64,000 bases of DNA from Mortierella sp. BCC40632 (Eukaryota > Mortierellomycota > Mortierellomycetes > Mortierellales > Mortierellaceae): assembly GCA_011634665.1 (NCBI GenBank), contig WAEK01000001.1, forward strand, positions 697,501-761,500, given 5' to 3'. Made by a program: the position numbers and the translations under genes. Below the pieces are notes generated by a model, which saw only the letters and a program-made list of their open reading frames with translations, searched no databases and was not told the DNA's origin. Of the stretch, positions 25,120 to 37,499 are shown one piece after another (the first letter of the stretch is position 1; each line of letters begins with the position of its first letter).

Positions 25120-27571
25120 ATAAAGAAAAAGTAATAATCGTTAGCTCAGTTGCTATGGGTCAAGGAATCTCTGCAAACATTCTAATAAAATAAAAAGCAC
25201 ACTCAAAACCATACCTCGTCATCTTCATCTTCATCATCCTCGTCGAAAGCATCGGCCTCACCAACAAGATCGTCATCATCCTCGTCACTCTCCATAGCAA
25301 CGTCCAAATCCTCACCCTCAACCTCATCTTCATCCTCAACATAGACCGTTGTGGCCTCGTTCGACAGGTCCTCAGTCTCGTATTTTTGCCTCATCTCGAT
25401 CTGGCTCATGACAAGATCAAGTCGTCCCTGAAGGTTCAACAAACGTTGGAAGACAGAGACACGCTCATCCATGGTGCGGTGAAAGTAGGCAAGCTTCTGA
25501 ACCAAATCGGGTACCGTCATCAAATAAGCAGTGTGCATCAACAACACGGCCTTGATCCACTCCAACAACAGCTCACCACGGTTAGGTCGCTTGTGGAACC
25601 GGTCAATGACCTGGGTCAAGAAGGGAACAACATAGGCCGTGGGGAGTCGACGAACGGTATTGCGGATCACCTCCACATTGCTAAACTGCAAACACGCCTC
25701 CAACAGCTGCTTGTCATTAGAGTGCAGAGCCTGGATCAACATCTGCTGAAGAGAGTTGGCCTTGGGAGTCGAGTATTTGCTCGTCTTCTTTGCCTTTGCC
25801 TCTGCAGAGTCTTCGACAGAGATATCCTGAAGCTTCTCTGCCAAGGTACGCTCTCCACTCAAGCCCTCGCCCTTCTCTTCATCTTCGCTGTCACTGCCTC
25901 CTTCGGCAAGTGCTGGTGTGGCCATACCAAAGTCTGTTGAGCCGATCACTGTGACTGAAGCCTCGTTATAAGCCTTCTTTGTTGCCTTGACATTGTCGGC
26001 AACCTGGTCTGCATCGTCCATCAAGAATCCTGAGACAGGGGCTCGGCTCATGACGAGGTCCTTTTCCTTTAGCGATCCATCCTCGTTCTGGAAGTCGATC
26101 TTCTCAAAGACGGGCTTGATCGTTGATCCACGAGCAAGCATCATCTGACCTTGAGGAGTAAAGGCGCCCGAGAGCAATGGGATCAATGCATTCTCTTCAC
26201 GCGACGATTCATACTTGACAGGGCAATCGCATGGCCGGGTGGTGTATCGCTTCTTCTTGCTAGCCTTTGACTTGCCGGTTGCTGCATTGGCGCTCAAGGC
26301 ATTCTGCCACAGACCTGCTGTGCCGTCCTCGGAAATGGCAAGAACAGCATCCGTTGATGAAACGTCGACATGTACCACTGTGTTGTCCAGCGTAAGTGCT
26401 ATAGTAAAGAAGGCAGAGGAGAGTGGGTTGGGGTTGAGAATCAGGAGATCAACATAGAAAAATAGCATACTCTATGGCAATAGAGATAGCATGGAAGTCG
26501 AAACTCTTAATTTACCTGTAATGTTTCCTTCCTGTTGGTTATCGGCGGTGCTATCCCACAGGTTGACAAACCGGTCTTGCTCAGCTGTAGAGATGACATA
26601 TTTGTCATTGGCCGCAAAAACAACGTTTGTGACAGCACTGGCATGTCCTGTAAATGTCTTGATCACCTCCTTGGACTCGATGCTCCAGAGCTTCATGCTG
26701 TGACCAGCCGTCAGAATCATGGTCTCCTGGTGGTTGAGCTGGACCTTCTTGACACTCTTTGCCTCTGCCTGGAATTTGCTCATCTCCACTCCCTGTGCAA
26801 TGTCCCATTCACAGATCAGGCCATCTTCGCCTGCCGAGAATCCTCGTGTTCCATTCTTGGAGAAGCAAAAGTCGTTTACTTTTCCTGTATGTGATCCTGA
26901 GAGCTCGTGGACAACCCGACCGTGAGCCAATGAGTAAATAGAGACGCGTCCATCTGAATGACCCAATGCAAGGACAGGGCTGCTCTGCTCTCCGTGGTCT
27001 GATCTCCTCTTCTTTTTTGAAGCCTACACATGGATGGATCGAGTTGGATAGAGAGCAGGGAGGTGAGTGGTAAACAAGTGAACGACAGGGCGCAGTTATT
27101 TTTTTTTTTTTGGACGTAGTTCGTTGAGCTGTCAGTGGGAATGTGAGTGGGGAAGCTTGATGGGACCCGTTTCTTTCCTTTGATAGGAACATTGCCCCCA
27201 AGATCAACCAATAAGCCCCAGAAGGTCACCACTCTCCACCAGAGCATACTCAAGATAGAATAATAATAAAAATAATAATAATAAAAAAAGAGAAAAAAAA
27301 AATACAGGGCACATACTCCAGGCTCAACGATAGAACCCCAGCGGACACAGGTCCATTTGCCGTCAGCGCCCTTCTCCTCATAGTCGTTCTTCACATTTCC
27401 GGTGGTGGTGTCAAAGACACGGAGCCGGTACTGATCCGCTCCTGGTGTGACAATGCAATAGTTGTGGCCGCCTTCTGGAGAGAATGAAGAGTGAATGACG
27501 GTAGCATTCGAAGAGCGATCCGAGTTCTGCAGGGATGCGAACGTGGGCTTGGGAGCGGCCTTTTTCACCAT
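25025..27571 (-). CDS. U3 snoRNP/t-UTP subunit Utp5 (WDR43-like)
   Basis: Four exons (27571-27317, 27023-26516, 26398-25215, 25087-25025) give 669 aa, close to human WDR43. The protein belongs to the t-UTP/UTP-A complex that binds nascent pre-rRNA and starts small-subunit processome assembly in the nucleolus. The N-terminal half is WD40-like: LALGHSDGRVSIYSL, GHTGKVNDFCFSKNGTRGFSAGEDGLICEWD, HSMKLWSIESKEVIKTFTGH, STAEQDRFVNLWD. The C-terminal part has the Utp12 domain (LQQMLIQALHSNDKQLLEACL, then RNTVRRLPTAYVVPFL and a helical LLLEWIKAVLLMHTAYLM). It ends in an Asp/Glu tail of about 60 residues, the last 20 coming from a separate small exon. It shares a short divergent promoter with THOC7. 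Confidence 0.95.
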
Positions 27572-27890
27572 GTTATTGAGACTCTATATGCCAAGGGGGA
27601 GAAGACGAAGGTAGGGGATGGGCAGTCGAAGTGAGGAGGAGGTGGTAGAAGAGTACACAGACAAAGAGGCCCAGTTCACATAGAGTGCTGAATGGCTGGC
27701 AAAAAAAAAAAAAAAAAAAAATAGGGCTTGGGTTTTGGGTAAAGGCAACAAACAGTCCAGTCCATGGACAGCGGATTCGGTGACGTTGCTCGGGCGGTGG
27801 TGGCACTGGGCCACCACTGCTAAAGCTAGAAGACTTGGGACTCGAAACCATGCTTCCATCTCTTCACTTTATCGATATCGATCGCCAAAC
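27572..27890. promoter_or_regulatory. divergent UTP5/THOC7 promoter with hairpin
   Basis: The 319-bp gap lies between two divergent start codons, so both core promoters must be here. It contains an A20-type run near 27702-27721 and a near-perfect inverted repeat at 27794-27820: ten paired bases including one G-T, loop CACTGGG. No TATA box is evident. Confidence 0.6.
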
Positions 27891-28251
27891 ATGGATCACG
27901 ATGGTGCGCTTTTGGTTCAGCTCAGTTGCCAGCTTTTTTTCTGCTTGAAGTCTATTGTATCCATTCAGGCGCCATGGCTACACTTGTTTTAGGAGAGAGT
28001 CTGCAACTGATTCACGGAAGATATTCTCTTGTGTTCATCCATAAAAAATGTAGAGGCCATTATCAGGGCACGACTGAGTGTAAACGAACGGCCTGTGAGG
28101 AGACTGACATCGCGGTTCCTCAAGTGGACAGGATCCCTTACCAAGGGACCACAACAGGAACTGTAAGTATTCTGGACCTCTCCAAAGGACACAATTACTA
28201 CTCTCATCAGCCTCGATGACAGGCATTCATAGTTGACTCTTTCTTTGTTTC

Positions 28252-28292
<41 letters not shown>

Positions 28293-29343
28293 CTCGCTCT
28301 CTCTCCAATTTGGTGACGACTCGCTCTCGCTCCCTACATCAAGTGAAAATGGCCTGCAGTCACTGCACCTCGAGATTGCCCAGTTTGAACTCGGCTTGAC
28401 CAAGACACAGCTCGTGACAGAGATGACAGAACGGGAAAAGAAGAACTATGATCAGGAGCAACAAGAGATCGAATTCAACATTTCACAATCCCAGGCTGAA
28501 CTCGAGCAACTCGCTCAACAACTCGAGAACGCTAAACAGGAACGGGCCAACAAGTTCCAATACGATGAAATCACAAAGGAACTTTCTAAATTCCCCAGCC
28601 GAGAATCAAGTCAAGAGAGCATCGCGTCTCTCCGTGCCGAGATCTTGGAGATGGAAAAGGATGCGATCCAACAGCTTCAGCTCATGGAATTGAGAAAGAA
28701 ACAATTTTACACTGCCCTGTTGTGTCTCCGGAGTATCCAAGAATCGATTCATGAGGATCAAAGAGCGGAGGAGAGGAGAATGTTCTTGAAACGAGCACCG
28801 ATCGATGATGACGATGATGATGATGAGAATGAGCATGGCCATGTTGAGGAGGAAGAGGGCGCTCAAGAGGAAGGTGGAGCGGAAGGAAATTCTGCAAAGA
28901 TCACTTCATCCATGGAGGGCGTTGTTGCTGCCTCAGGATCTACTCCCTCTGCCATGGACATGGGTACAGCGTCGATGACAGGGCAGGGACCGTCTTCGAC
29001 CGTCGGGACGCCCAACCCCAATGGAGCTGACAGTGTATTATCTCAAGATCATGCAACAAGGGACTCAGGGAGACGGAGTGGTTCCAACAGCCCAGGATTG
29101 AGTTGGTCGAACGCGTTGGCTAGTGGAGGTAGTGGAGGCGCATCCGTGTCGGAGACAGGAGTGTTTGTGGTGGATCTGGTCCATACGTCTTCGCCCACGA
29201 TTCCCTCAGGGATGCAATCGCCTGCTACTGCAGATACCCCTGGGCGGCATCATAGTCATCATCACCACCCTTCACCCTCGCCTCCTTCGCGGTCCTTGAC
29301 GGGCACACCAAACCCAGACTCGTCTATGAATGTAGACATGTAA
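27891..29343 (+). CDS. THO complex subunit 7 (THOC7) homologue with long C-terminal extension
   Basis: Three exons (27891-27903, 28054-28162, 28344-29343) give 373 aa. The THO complex couples transcription with mRNA packaging and export. The join gives MDHDEAIIRARLSVNERPVRR then RFLKWTGSLTKG, matching the THOC7 N-terminus, and continues QFELGLTKTQLVTEMTEREKKNYDQ with a coiled coil to about residue 165 and the segment LRKKQFYTALLCLRSIQESI. Metazoan THOC7 ends soon after this (~200 aa). Here an acidic run (DDDDDDENEHGHVEEEEG) and about 160 Ser/Gly/Pro/Thr-rich residues follow, with a His cluster (HHSHHHHP). Exon 1 is only 13 bases and its donor is GTGCGC, a weak form, so that junction is the least certain part. 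Confidence 0.88.
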
Positions 29344-29498
29344 TTTTACAGTAAAGAAAAAAAAGTGAAATTTGACGATTTTTTTGTGACAGCTGAAAGT
29401 AGTTGCACCAAAGCATACTTGATCTCTCACTTTGCATTTCGACCGCCACCATCTCACACTCCTTTTTTTTTACCAAAAAGAAGAAAAAGTCGAAAAGC

Positions 29499-30971
29499 AT
29501 GGAAGAAGTCAGTCTGAAGCGCAAGGAACGGTTGGAGCAACTCAGGAAACGAAAGCTCGAGTCGATATCTAATGGCGATAGCGACCATGTCAGGTAAAAA
29601 AAAAAAAAAAAAAAAAGAGTAGTTTAAATCTCAAGGATCAGAAAGAAACCTCATCATTTCGCTTCTTCGTTAGAGACATGTCTATTTTATTTTATTTTTT
29701 TCATCTTTTGGAGGACAGGGCAGGACCTGGATGAACTTATGACAACACAGAGGAAAAGAAAGAAAAAAAACTGAAGAGAGCATTTCCAACGCGATGAGGG
29801 CCAGGCAGAAAACCCCGCTTTCTTTTTCTTTTTCTTTTTTTTTTTTTTTTTTTTTTTTTGGAAAAAAAACGAACACACAACCGGCACACCCATCACCAAG
29901 AACCTGATGGGGGGGGGGGTTCTTTACCTATACTCGACTGAGTTTCCACCTGTCAAGGAGAAAAGACGCCTTTTTTCCCCTCAATCTTTCAGGAATACCA
30001 AGGGAAAAGATATTCCACCATTTTCCTTCTCTCGTGGAGAGAGGATGAGGTTACTCCATACCTGGAAAGATGTGTTGATCAGATCAACGAGTCTCTTTCT
30101 CAACACGAGACTAGAGAGAAACGCACTCCAGTTTCTCTCTTTTTTCTTTTTTTCTTTCTTTCTTTCTAACTTTCTTACAGTGTCTTTGGAGTGGCTCTTT
30201 CTTCTCGGGAACTGGATCCAGGAAGCAACATTCGAGTTTATTAGCAGGAAATGTTGCTAGATCTACGCTGGGAAAAAAGAAGAAGAGGAAGAAGACTATT
30301 CTTGTCTTTCAATCTTTATGGACAGGAGGATACCCCTTTTCACTGCAAACCCCAGTTTCCTTCTTTGACGAACAGGACAGCTGACTGACTCTTTGGATCT
30401 ACTCTATTATTTCTCTCACTCTCTCATTCACTCCATGATATTTGTGGATCACAATTATCATCATCATTATTATTATTATTATTATTAGCTTGTCATTCCG
30501 TAACTATACTCCAAACAATCCAGAGCTGAGCTCTTCTGATACCAAGATCGCCACCTCGGCTGATCTGGGAGAGACGGTCGAGTCCAAGATGGAAGGTGTT
30601 GTTGAAAAAGTCATTCAAGAAGATCAAGAGAAACGGGGTCAGGATGTTGTAAGTTTTCCCCTTTCCTTTCCTTTCTTTTCCTTTCCTTTTTGTTTTCTTT
30701 ATTTTTCTGATCCGATATTGACCGGCAATGACATGTGTTTTCTTGGTTCTCTTCTAACATTTCTCTCTCTCTCTCTCTCTCTTTCTTCCTTTCTTTTTTT
30801 TTGTGTGTGTGTGTGTGAATCTAGGATATTTTCAATTTGGCTCCAAAAGCACCCAACTGGGATCTGAAGCGTGATATCGAACCAAGGATCTTGAAACTGG
30901 AAAAGAAGACAAGGGCTGCCATCATTGAAATTATCCGGACAGAACGACCTTCCGACTTGATCATGAACTAG
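29499..30971 (+). CDS. CCDC12/Cwf18-family spliceosome protein
   Basis: Three exons (29499-29593, 30489-30648, 30825-30971) give 133 aa. The family is a small component of the activated spliceosome (S. pombe cwf18, human CCDC12). Diagnostic pieces are MEEVSLKRKERLEQLRKRK at the start, FRNYTPNNPEL in the middle, and DIFNLAPKAPNWDLKRDIEPRILKLEKKTRAAI at the end, the last being the most conserved block. Intron 1 is 895 bp, more than twice the coding length, and is filled with poly-A/T and a GGGGGGGGG run. It follows THOC7 by 155 bp on the same strand, so the short gap must hold the THOC7 3' end and this promoter. Confidence 0.93.
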
Positions 30972-31053
30972 GAAGGAGTCCCTCCCCGTCCCCCCAAATA
31001 TAGTCGTATGTGGCGTTTGTGTGTATAATAATATAAAAAAAGAAAAATCCGAC

Positions 31054-31114
<61 letters not shown>

Positions 31115-31263
31115 TGTCTTTCTTACTACGTCGGTATTATACAGGGGTGTGTGTTTTATTGTGTGTGCTTTGTAATGCGAATATGTTCTATGATAAAAAA
31201 GAAAAAAAAGCGAGAGAAAGAAAATAAAAAGAGAGAGAGAGAGAAACCAGTTGGCTGGTCCTC

Positions 31264-31295
<32 letters not shown>

Positions 31296-31703
31296 CTGTC
31301 TTGAGAGTTTGGAGAATGCCCGTTCCTGTCATTTCTTTCCAGGCAACAATAATAATAAAAAAAAAAAAGAAAAAAGAAAAGAAAAGAAAAAAATAAAGAA
31401 ATATATATATAAACCCCTCCCTCCCCTGTCTCTTTTTCCTTCTATCATTCTTGGTTTCGTATTAAAAAAAAAAAAAAATAAAAAAAAAAAAAAGTCCATG
31501 CAGTAGGTCCTTGTATAAAGACTTCTTGCCTGCGACCCGAACCCAAAAAGATCAAAGTGAAGAATGGACCAAACACCAAATGTAATTACAAAAGCTCTCA
31601 CTTTTTTTTTTTTTTTTTTTTTTTCTCTCACTCTTACCCCCCAACCGTTACCATCACTCCTGTTGCTGTTGTTGTTGTTGTTTTTTCACCTTCTCCTGGG
31701 TGT
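30972..31703. other. convergent spacer between CCDC12 and ADE4-type genes
   Basis: No gene was found. It holds a long TC microsatellite, several poly-T and poly-A runs, and (TTG)n near 31664-31681. It should contain the two transcript ends. Confidence 0.6.
31059..31112. repeat. (TC)n microsatellite
   Basis: About 54 bp of TC dinucleotides in the convergent spacer. Confidence 0.93.
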
Positions 31704-33968
31704 CTACTTGAGCTGCAAGTTAAAGTTGTAGAGACCCAGAGTCTCGGGACTCTGCATATCCTCAAACTTGCTCTTGTTACCATCCGCTCTCAGACTCGCA
31801 AGATGGTTCAGGTAAGCCTCATCAACCTTACCCGACACATACTTGCCATCAAAGACAGAGGCATCCCAAGAAGAGATACTTGGGTTGAACTTGCGGCAAG
31901 ATGCAATCAATCCATCCAAGTTCTGGAAAATGACCTTGTCAGCACCGAGCGCAACAGCAATGTCGTCCTCGTTCTTGTTATACGCGACAAGCTCGTGAGG
32001 AGAGGGCATGTCAATGCCATAGACATTAGGGTATCGGATCGCTGGCGCGCAAGATGCAAGGTACACCTTCTTGGCTCCAGCATCACGAGCCATCTGCACA
32101 ATCTCCTTGGAGGTCGTTCCACGGACAATAGAATCTATAGGAAGAAGGAGAAATCATAAAAAAAGCAATCATAGACCTTGTCAGTTCCTGGCCCCCTATT
32201 TTTTTTTTTTTTTGGTATTGCCGATCAATACCAGTTACAAAAAGGAAAACGAATTGCACTCTTACCATCAACAATCAAGACATTCTTGCCAGCAAACTCA
32301 AGAGACATGGCATTGAACTTGCGACGGACAGTCTTCTTGCGCATGGCCTGACCAGGCATAATAAAAGTACGACCAATATATCTGTTCTTGATGAAACCCT
32401 CTCGATAGGTAATATCAAGCTTATAGGCAGTCTGCAAGGCCGCAACACGACTCGTGTCCGGAACAGGAATGATCACGTCGACATCCATGTTGGGTCCAAG
32501 CTTCTTGATCACCTCATCCGCAAGTGCCTCACCCATCGCCAATCGACACTTGTAGACAGAGATACCATCGATGATCGAATCGGGTCGCGAAAAGTAGACG
32601 TACTCAAAGATACAAGGGGAGAAAGTAGCGTTGGGGACAAGTTCCCGACGGGTCACCTTCATGTTCTTGTTCACAATCACGGCCTCACCGGGCTTCAAGT
32701 CCTCGAAATCCGTGAATGAGCAACCATCGCACACCACCGACTCGGATGCAAACATGTAGTCGGTTCCCTTGGGCGAAGAACGCTTCGCGAACCCGATTGG
32801 CCGGATTCCATGGGGATCACGGAATCCGATAATTCCGAAGCCTACGTCAAGTGATGGAAGAAGTCAGTCTCAAAAAAAAAAAACATGGGGGAGAGAGGGT
32901 GGAAAAAAAAAAAAAAAAAAAAAAAAAGAGACTGGAATAGAAGGGAAGAGAAAGATCGATAAGGGTTTGGATTTCATACCAGCAATCATGGCCACGCAGG
33001 CATATCCACCTTGACAGACATCAAAGATTCCCTTGATGGCGGTAAAGATGTCCTCTTCGTTGATTCTGAACTTGCCAGTCTTTTGAAGGTTGTTGGCAAA
33101 GATGTTGAGCAACAACTCCGAGTCCGAATCCGTGTTGATGTGACGGTGAGCATCCTGATCCATGAACTCGCGCAACTCGTCTGCATTGACCAGATTACCG
33201 TTCTATTTATCAACAACCATAAATGTAGATGAAAGAAGCTGATGAGTTGTCGGTATCAGAAAAAAAAAAGTTTCCCACTCTTTAATTTTCCCAGGCCCTC
33301 CCCGCCCTCCCTCTCCCTCCCCCTTTTTTCTGTCTCTGTCTCTCTCTCAGCACGAGGAGGAAGAACTTGTGCAAAAAAAGAAGGAAAGGAAAGGAAGAAA
33401 GGGAGGAAGGATCTAGTCCAAACACTTCTTCCCATGGCTGGCTTGCGCAGCGAGAGAGGGGATTTCGTTTTTTTTTGCAAGGAATGACCCTGATCCAATC
33501 TCTACCCTTTGGTCTGGTTCCTGACTCCTCTCTCTCTCTCTCTTTTTTTTTTTTAAACAGCCTCGCACCAACTGATCAAACAGAACAGATCAGGAAAAAA
33601 AAAAACAAGGACAGATCAAAAAGAAAAAACAACTTACGTGGGCAAAGACAATGCCGTAAGGGCTGTTCACATAGAAGGGCTGAGCCTCGGAGGTGGAGGA
33701 GGATCCAGCCGTGGGATAACGCACTATAAAAGATCATCCAGAAGGGATTTCAAACGGGATCCCGATAATAAACATTAGTCATACTGTCTCTCACTCACAC
33801 AAGCACTCTCTTGTCCAACGAGGTGCAGCACACAGTCCTTCTCTCTTTCTCTCTTCTCTTTCTCTCTCTCTCTTTTCTCCTTCTCGCAGATTCACAGGAG
33901 CGTAGAAGTTGAGGCGTGATCAGAATTAAGACTCAGCAGATGGAGAGAACGAAAGAAAGAGGGGAAAG

Positions 33969-34001
<33 letters not shown>

Positions 34002-34812
34002 GAGCTGGGGTTGAGCGGGCAGATGGACCGACAGACAGACGGAGAGGAAAACGTATATCGAGAAGAGAAATGGGGGGAGAGAAGAAGCATAAGATAGGGT
34101 GGGGGAAGATAGTGGAGGGAAGGGGGAGGGGCAATGTGACATGGGGCCAGCTCCGAAAAAAAAACATGGCTCCTCCTAGTCGAGCCATGGAAAAGAGAAG
34201 AGTCATGACAAAGAAGATAAGGGGAGAAAAAAAATCATTACCATGACCGACACCCATGCTGCCAACAAGCTGTTCAAGCTTTTGTTGGTCAAAGACCTCT
34301 CGGACCATGCCGTTGCCCTTGACCTGGTAGAGACGACCCTTGTTTCCGCAGGTGACAATTCCAGCTGCATCCTACAAGGAAAGGGGAAGAGAGGAAGTGA
34401 GCCATAAGCCCCGAAGTAAACATGCCTGGTCCATGCAATAACAAATAGAGAGGGAAAGAGAGAGAGGGAGCAAGCAAGCGAGCGAGCAAAGTATTTGTTT
34501 GATCAGCAAAGATTCGGGATGAAGACAGTCAACAGGTCCCATCCCAAATGTCCGTGCTGATGAGGTTGAGATGGCTGTATAGGATCTCACCAGGATGGAG
34601 AGAGAGAGAGGGGAGAAGGAGGGAAAAGAGGGACACTACTGGACTAGATCAGGTCTAGACGAGTAGAGTCTAATTTTTTTTTTCTTCTTCTTCTTCTTCT
34701 TCTTTCTTTTCTTTACCTGGCCACGATGCTGCAACATGCCCAGACCCTCATGGAGCTCGACGCTAGCCATCAGATTGTGGTCTGCAAGGAGTAAGGCTGT
34801 GATTCCGCACAT
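31704..34812 (-). CDS. ADE4: amidophosphoribosyltransferase (glutamine PRPP amidotransferase)
   Basis: Six exons (34812-34717, 34371-34242, 33723-33638, 33202-32980, 32841-32266, 32134-31704) give 513 aa, the fungal Ade4 length. It performs the first committed step of purine synthesis, PRPP plus glutamine to phosphoribosylamine. The N-terminal nucleophile domain begins MCGI, so Cys2 is free after Met removal, with HRGQDAAGI and [13 protein letters not shown]. The phosphoribosyltransferase domain carries the PRPP loop [14 protein letters not shown], rebuilt across intron 5, preceded by [13 protein letters not shown] and [15 protein letters not shown]. The symbol follows yeast. All introns are 100-500 bp with GT-AG ends. 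No Gcn4/Bas1-type TGACTC element was noticed in the upstream region. Confidence 0.97.
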
Positions 34813-35370
34813 GGTTCTTTATATTCTTTCCCTGGTGGTTGGTTGGTTGGTTGGTTGATGGAGGTAGTGTGATCTCTTGGAAAGACGACTGATCCGAGGA
34901 TGGACAGCAGAGAAGAGAGGAAAGAGTGTGATGGGGTAAAGGGGAGATGAGGATTGAGGTGCTTGTGAGAGGAGCAATGTTCAACTGCTGATCAAAGAGA
35001 AGAAGAAGAGAAGAAAAAAATAAAAAAGAGAAAAAAAACGCTGTTTATGAGACCGTTGGCTTGCGCTTTTCCCCGCAAAAACACTCTTTCCTATTTGGGG
35101 CGGTCCCTTTTGCATTCGATATCTCTTCTTCGTACGAGCGTACGTGGACAGTTAGTCAGGGGCGGCGCCGGCTCTCTCTCTCTCACACACACACACACAC
35201 TCTCGGACGCCCACTCGATCTCTTATTGCCTGGTGGAATGATGTTGTTTAATAAAAGTACGAATATCCTCCGCAAGCCCAACCTTCCCAGTGTCTCTAAG
35301 AATCCATTAACTGCACGCCACATGAACAACGAACTATATCGGGTCCATGACACCTGTTCTCGCCTCCACT
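34813..35370. other. ADE4 promoter and CCT8 3' flank
   Basis: Both neighbours read leftwards. It contains (GGTT)n on the + strand near 34838-34856, CA repeats near 35184-35200 and A-rich stretches. No gene was found. Confidence 0.55.
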
Positions 35371-37463
35371 TTAGTCCTCGTCCCAGTGCTGGTTCTTCTT
35401 GGGCGCGACTGGTCCGCCTGCAGGCTTTGACATGATCAACTAGAGTCGCGTAATACCACACAGTGGACAGAGAAATCGCCGTTAATTCCTGTTTAAATGG
35501 CTCAGGGGAGGAGGATTTTTTTCTTTTTATACTCCCTTCATCGTACAACCAACGACAAATCGAGAACTTTACCTGATCTACGCGGAGGACAGTCATGGCA
35601 GCCTCTGTTGCGAGGCGGATGGCATGCGACTTGGCGGCCAGCACATCCAGGATTCCTGCTCCGTGTGCGTCCACAATTCCATTATTCTCGCTATCAATGT
35701 CAACACCCATTACTCCGCTGTCATCAGCGTGATGGGAAGCATAGAGCTTGGACAACAACTCTGTCGCGTCGAGACCAGCATTCTCGGCCAAAGTACGAGG
35801 AATGACCTCGAATGCCTCTGCAAACTTCTTGATCGAGTGCTGGTTCAATCCAGGAGTTTTCTATCAACAGGAGCAGGACAGGATATTAGTCAACAACCGT
35901 AATGTTCCCCAAGATTTCTATTCCTTTTTCTTTTTCTTTTTCTCGTCCCAAAACAAGGAGTTTTTTCTTTTCTTTTCTTTTCTTTTTACCTCTCCAACCG
36001 ACAAGAGACGCTTGAGCAACTCCATCTCAGCAGCACCAGCACCAGGAACCAGACGAGGATCCTTGACCAAGGCCTTGATCACGTTAACACCATCATCAAC
36101 AGCGCGCTCAAGATCATCCAAATGGTTTTGCGTAGCACCACGGATAACGATAGTAGCTGTCTTGGAGACCTCCTCCTCCTGTCTAAAGACTGTAACACGG
36201 TCACCTCCAATCTCAACCGTCTCAACAACATCACAGAATCCCATCTCCTCGGGCATGGGTGCACCAACACGAGCAAGGGCCGTGGCGCCTGTTGCCCGGC
36301 ACAAACGTCTCAAATCAAACTTGGACAAAACCTTGACCACCAAGATTCCAAAACGGTTCAAGTAGTGAAGAGCAAGCTCACCGACAGCGTTACCAGTCAC
36401 CACAACCTTTACATCAGCATCTGCAATAGCCTTCAACATCTGCTCCATCTGCTTCTCCTCGCCCTTTGTAAAGTCGAGCATCTCGTTTGCATTGTGGATC
36501 AAGACAGTTCCCTTTGTCTCGGTCTGTGCAATGTCCAATGGGCATGTGAAGATCGCCACCTTTGCCTTCTTTGCATTCGTGATAGTGCCTGTTGATGAAT
36601 AGAATGAGTGATTCAGATCCAAGGTGGGGTGGAGTTAGAAAGATTTGCTCTCAATTGTCCTTGTTGTCTAGCACACGACGCATCTAATAAAATAAAGAAA
36701 TAAAAATAAAAATAAAAATAAAACAGGTATGGGCAAGAAGCAGATCATACCTTCGGGCGAACGACCGAAAACCATTCCCTTGATGACGCGGCTCTCGTAG
36801 AGCGAGCTTCCCATGATCTTGACGACACGGACGTTGTCAACATTGAAGTTAGAAGCCTCCTTTGGCATAACAGCAATGGCGGCCTCGCAGACCAAGTCAG
36901 TAAGAATATCCTCGTGTCCGTATTGTTTGGCAGCAATCGACGACTTGACGGCCTTGGTCAGATCCTCCTTTGACTTGACGTTCTTGATATCCTCAACAGC
37001 GAGCTCTAGATCAATCAGAATATTATGAGGATCATAGGTGATGGGTAATGATGAAAGGTGAGCCGAGCTGTGTGTGTGGAGAGAGAGAGATAGAGGGCCA
37101 TAGAGGCCAATGAACGAGAGGCAGTCTCATGCGCAGGGGCAAGGAGCAATAGCAGCAACAAAAAAGAAAGACCCCCTGAATCTCATTTTTACCTTCGAGG
37201 ATCTCCAAGGCCTTGGCAGAAGCAACCTCGTAACCCTGGACAACATCGCTGGGGTGAAGACCCATGCGAAGCAAGTGTTCAGCCTTTTGCAACAACTCTC
37301 CGGCAATGATGCTGACCAAGTTGGAAGCGTCACCCATCTAGTATTTATTATTGTGAATAAAAAAAAAATAAAAGACGATTTGCATGTCTGTTGTTTAGTA
37401 TGATTGGAAGGAGAATGCACGTTTGATAAAAAGCGACACCAGTTGTCGAGCAGCAGCCAAAAG

Positions 37464-37499
<36 letters not shown>

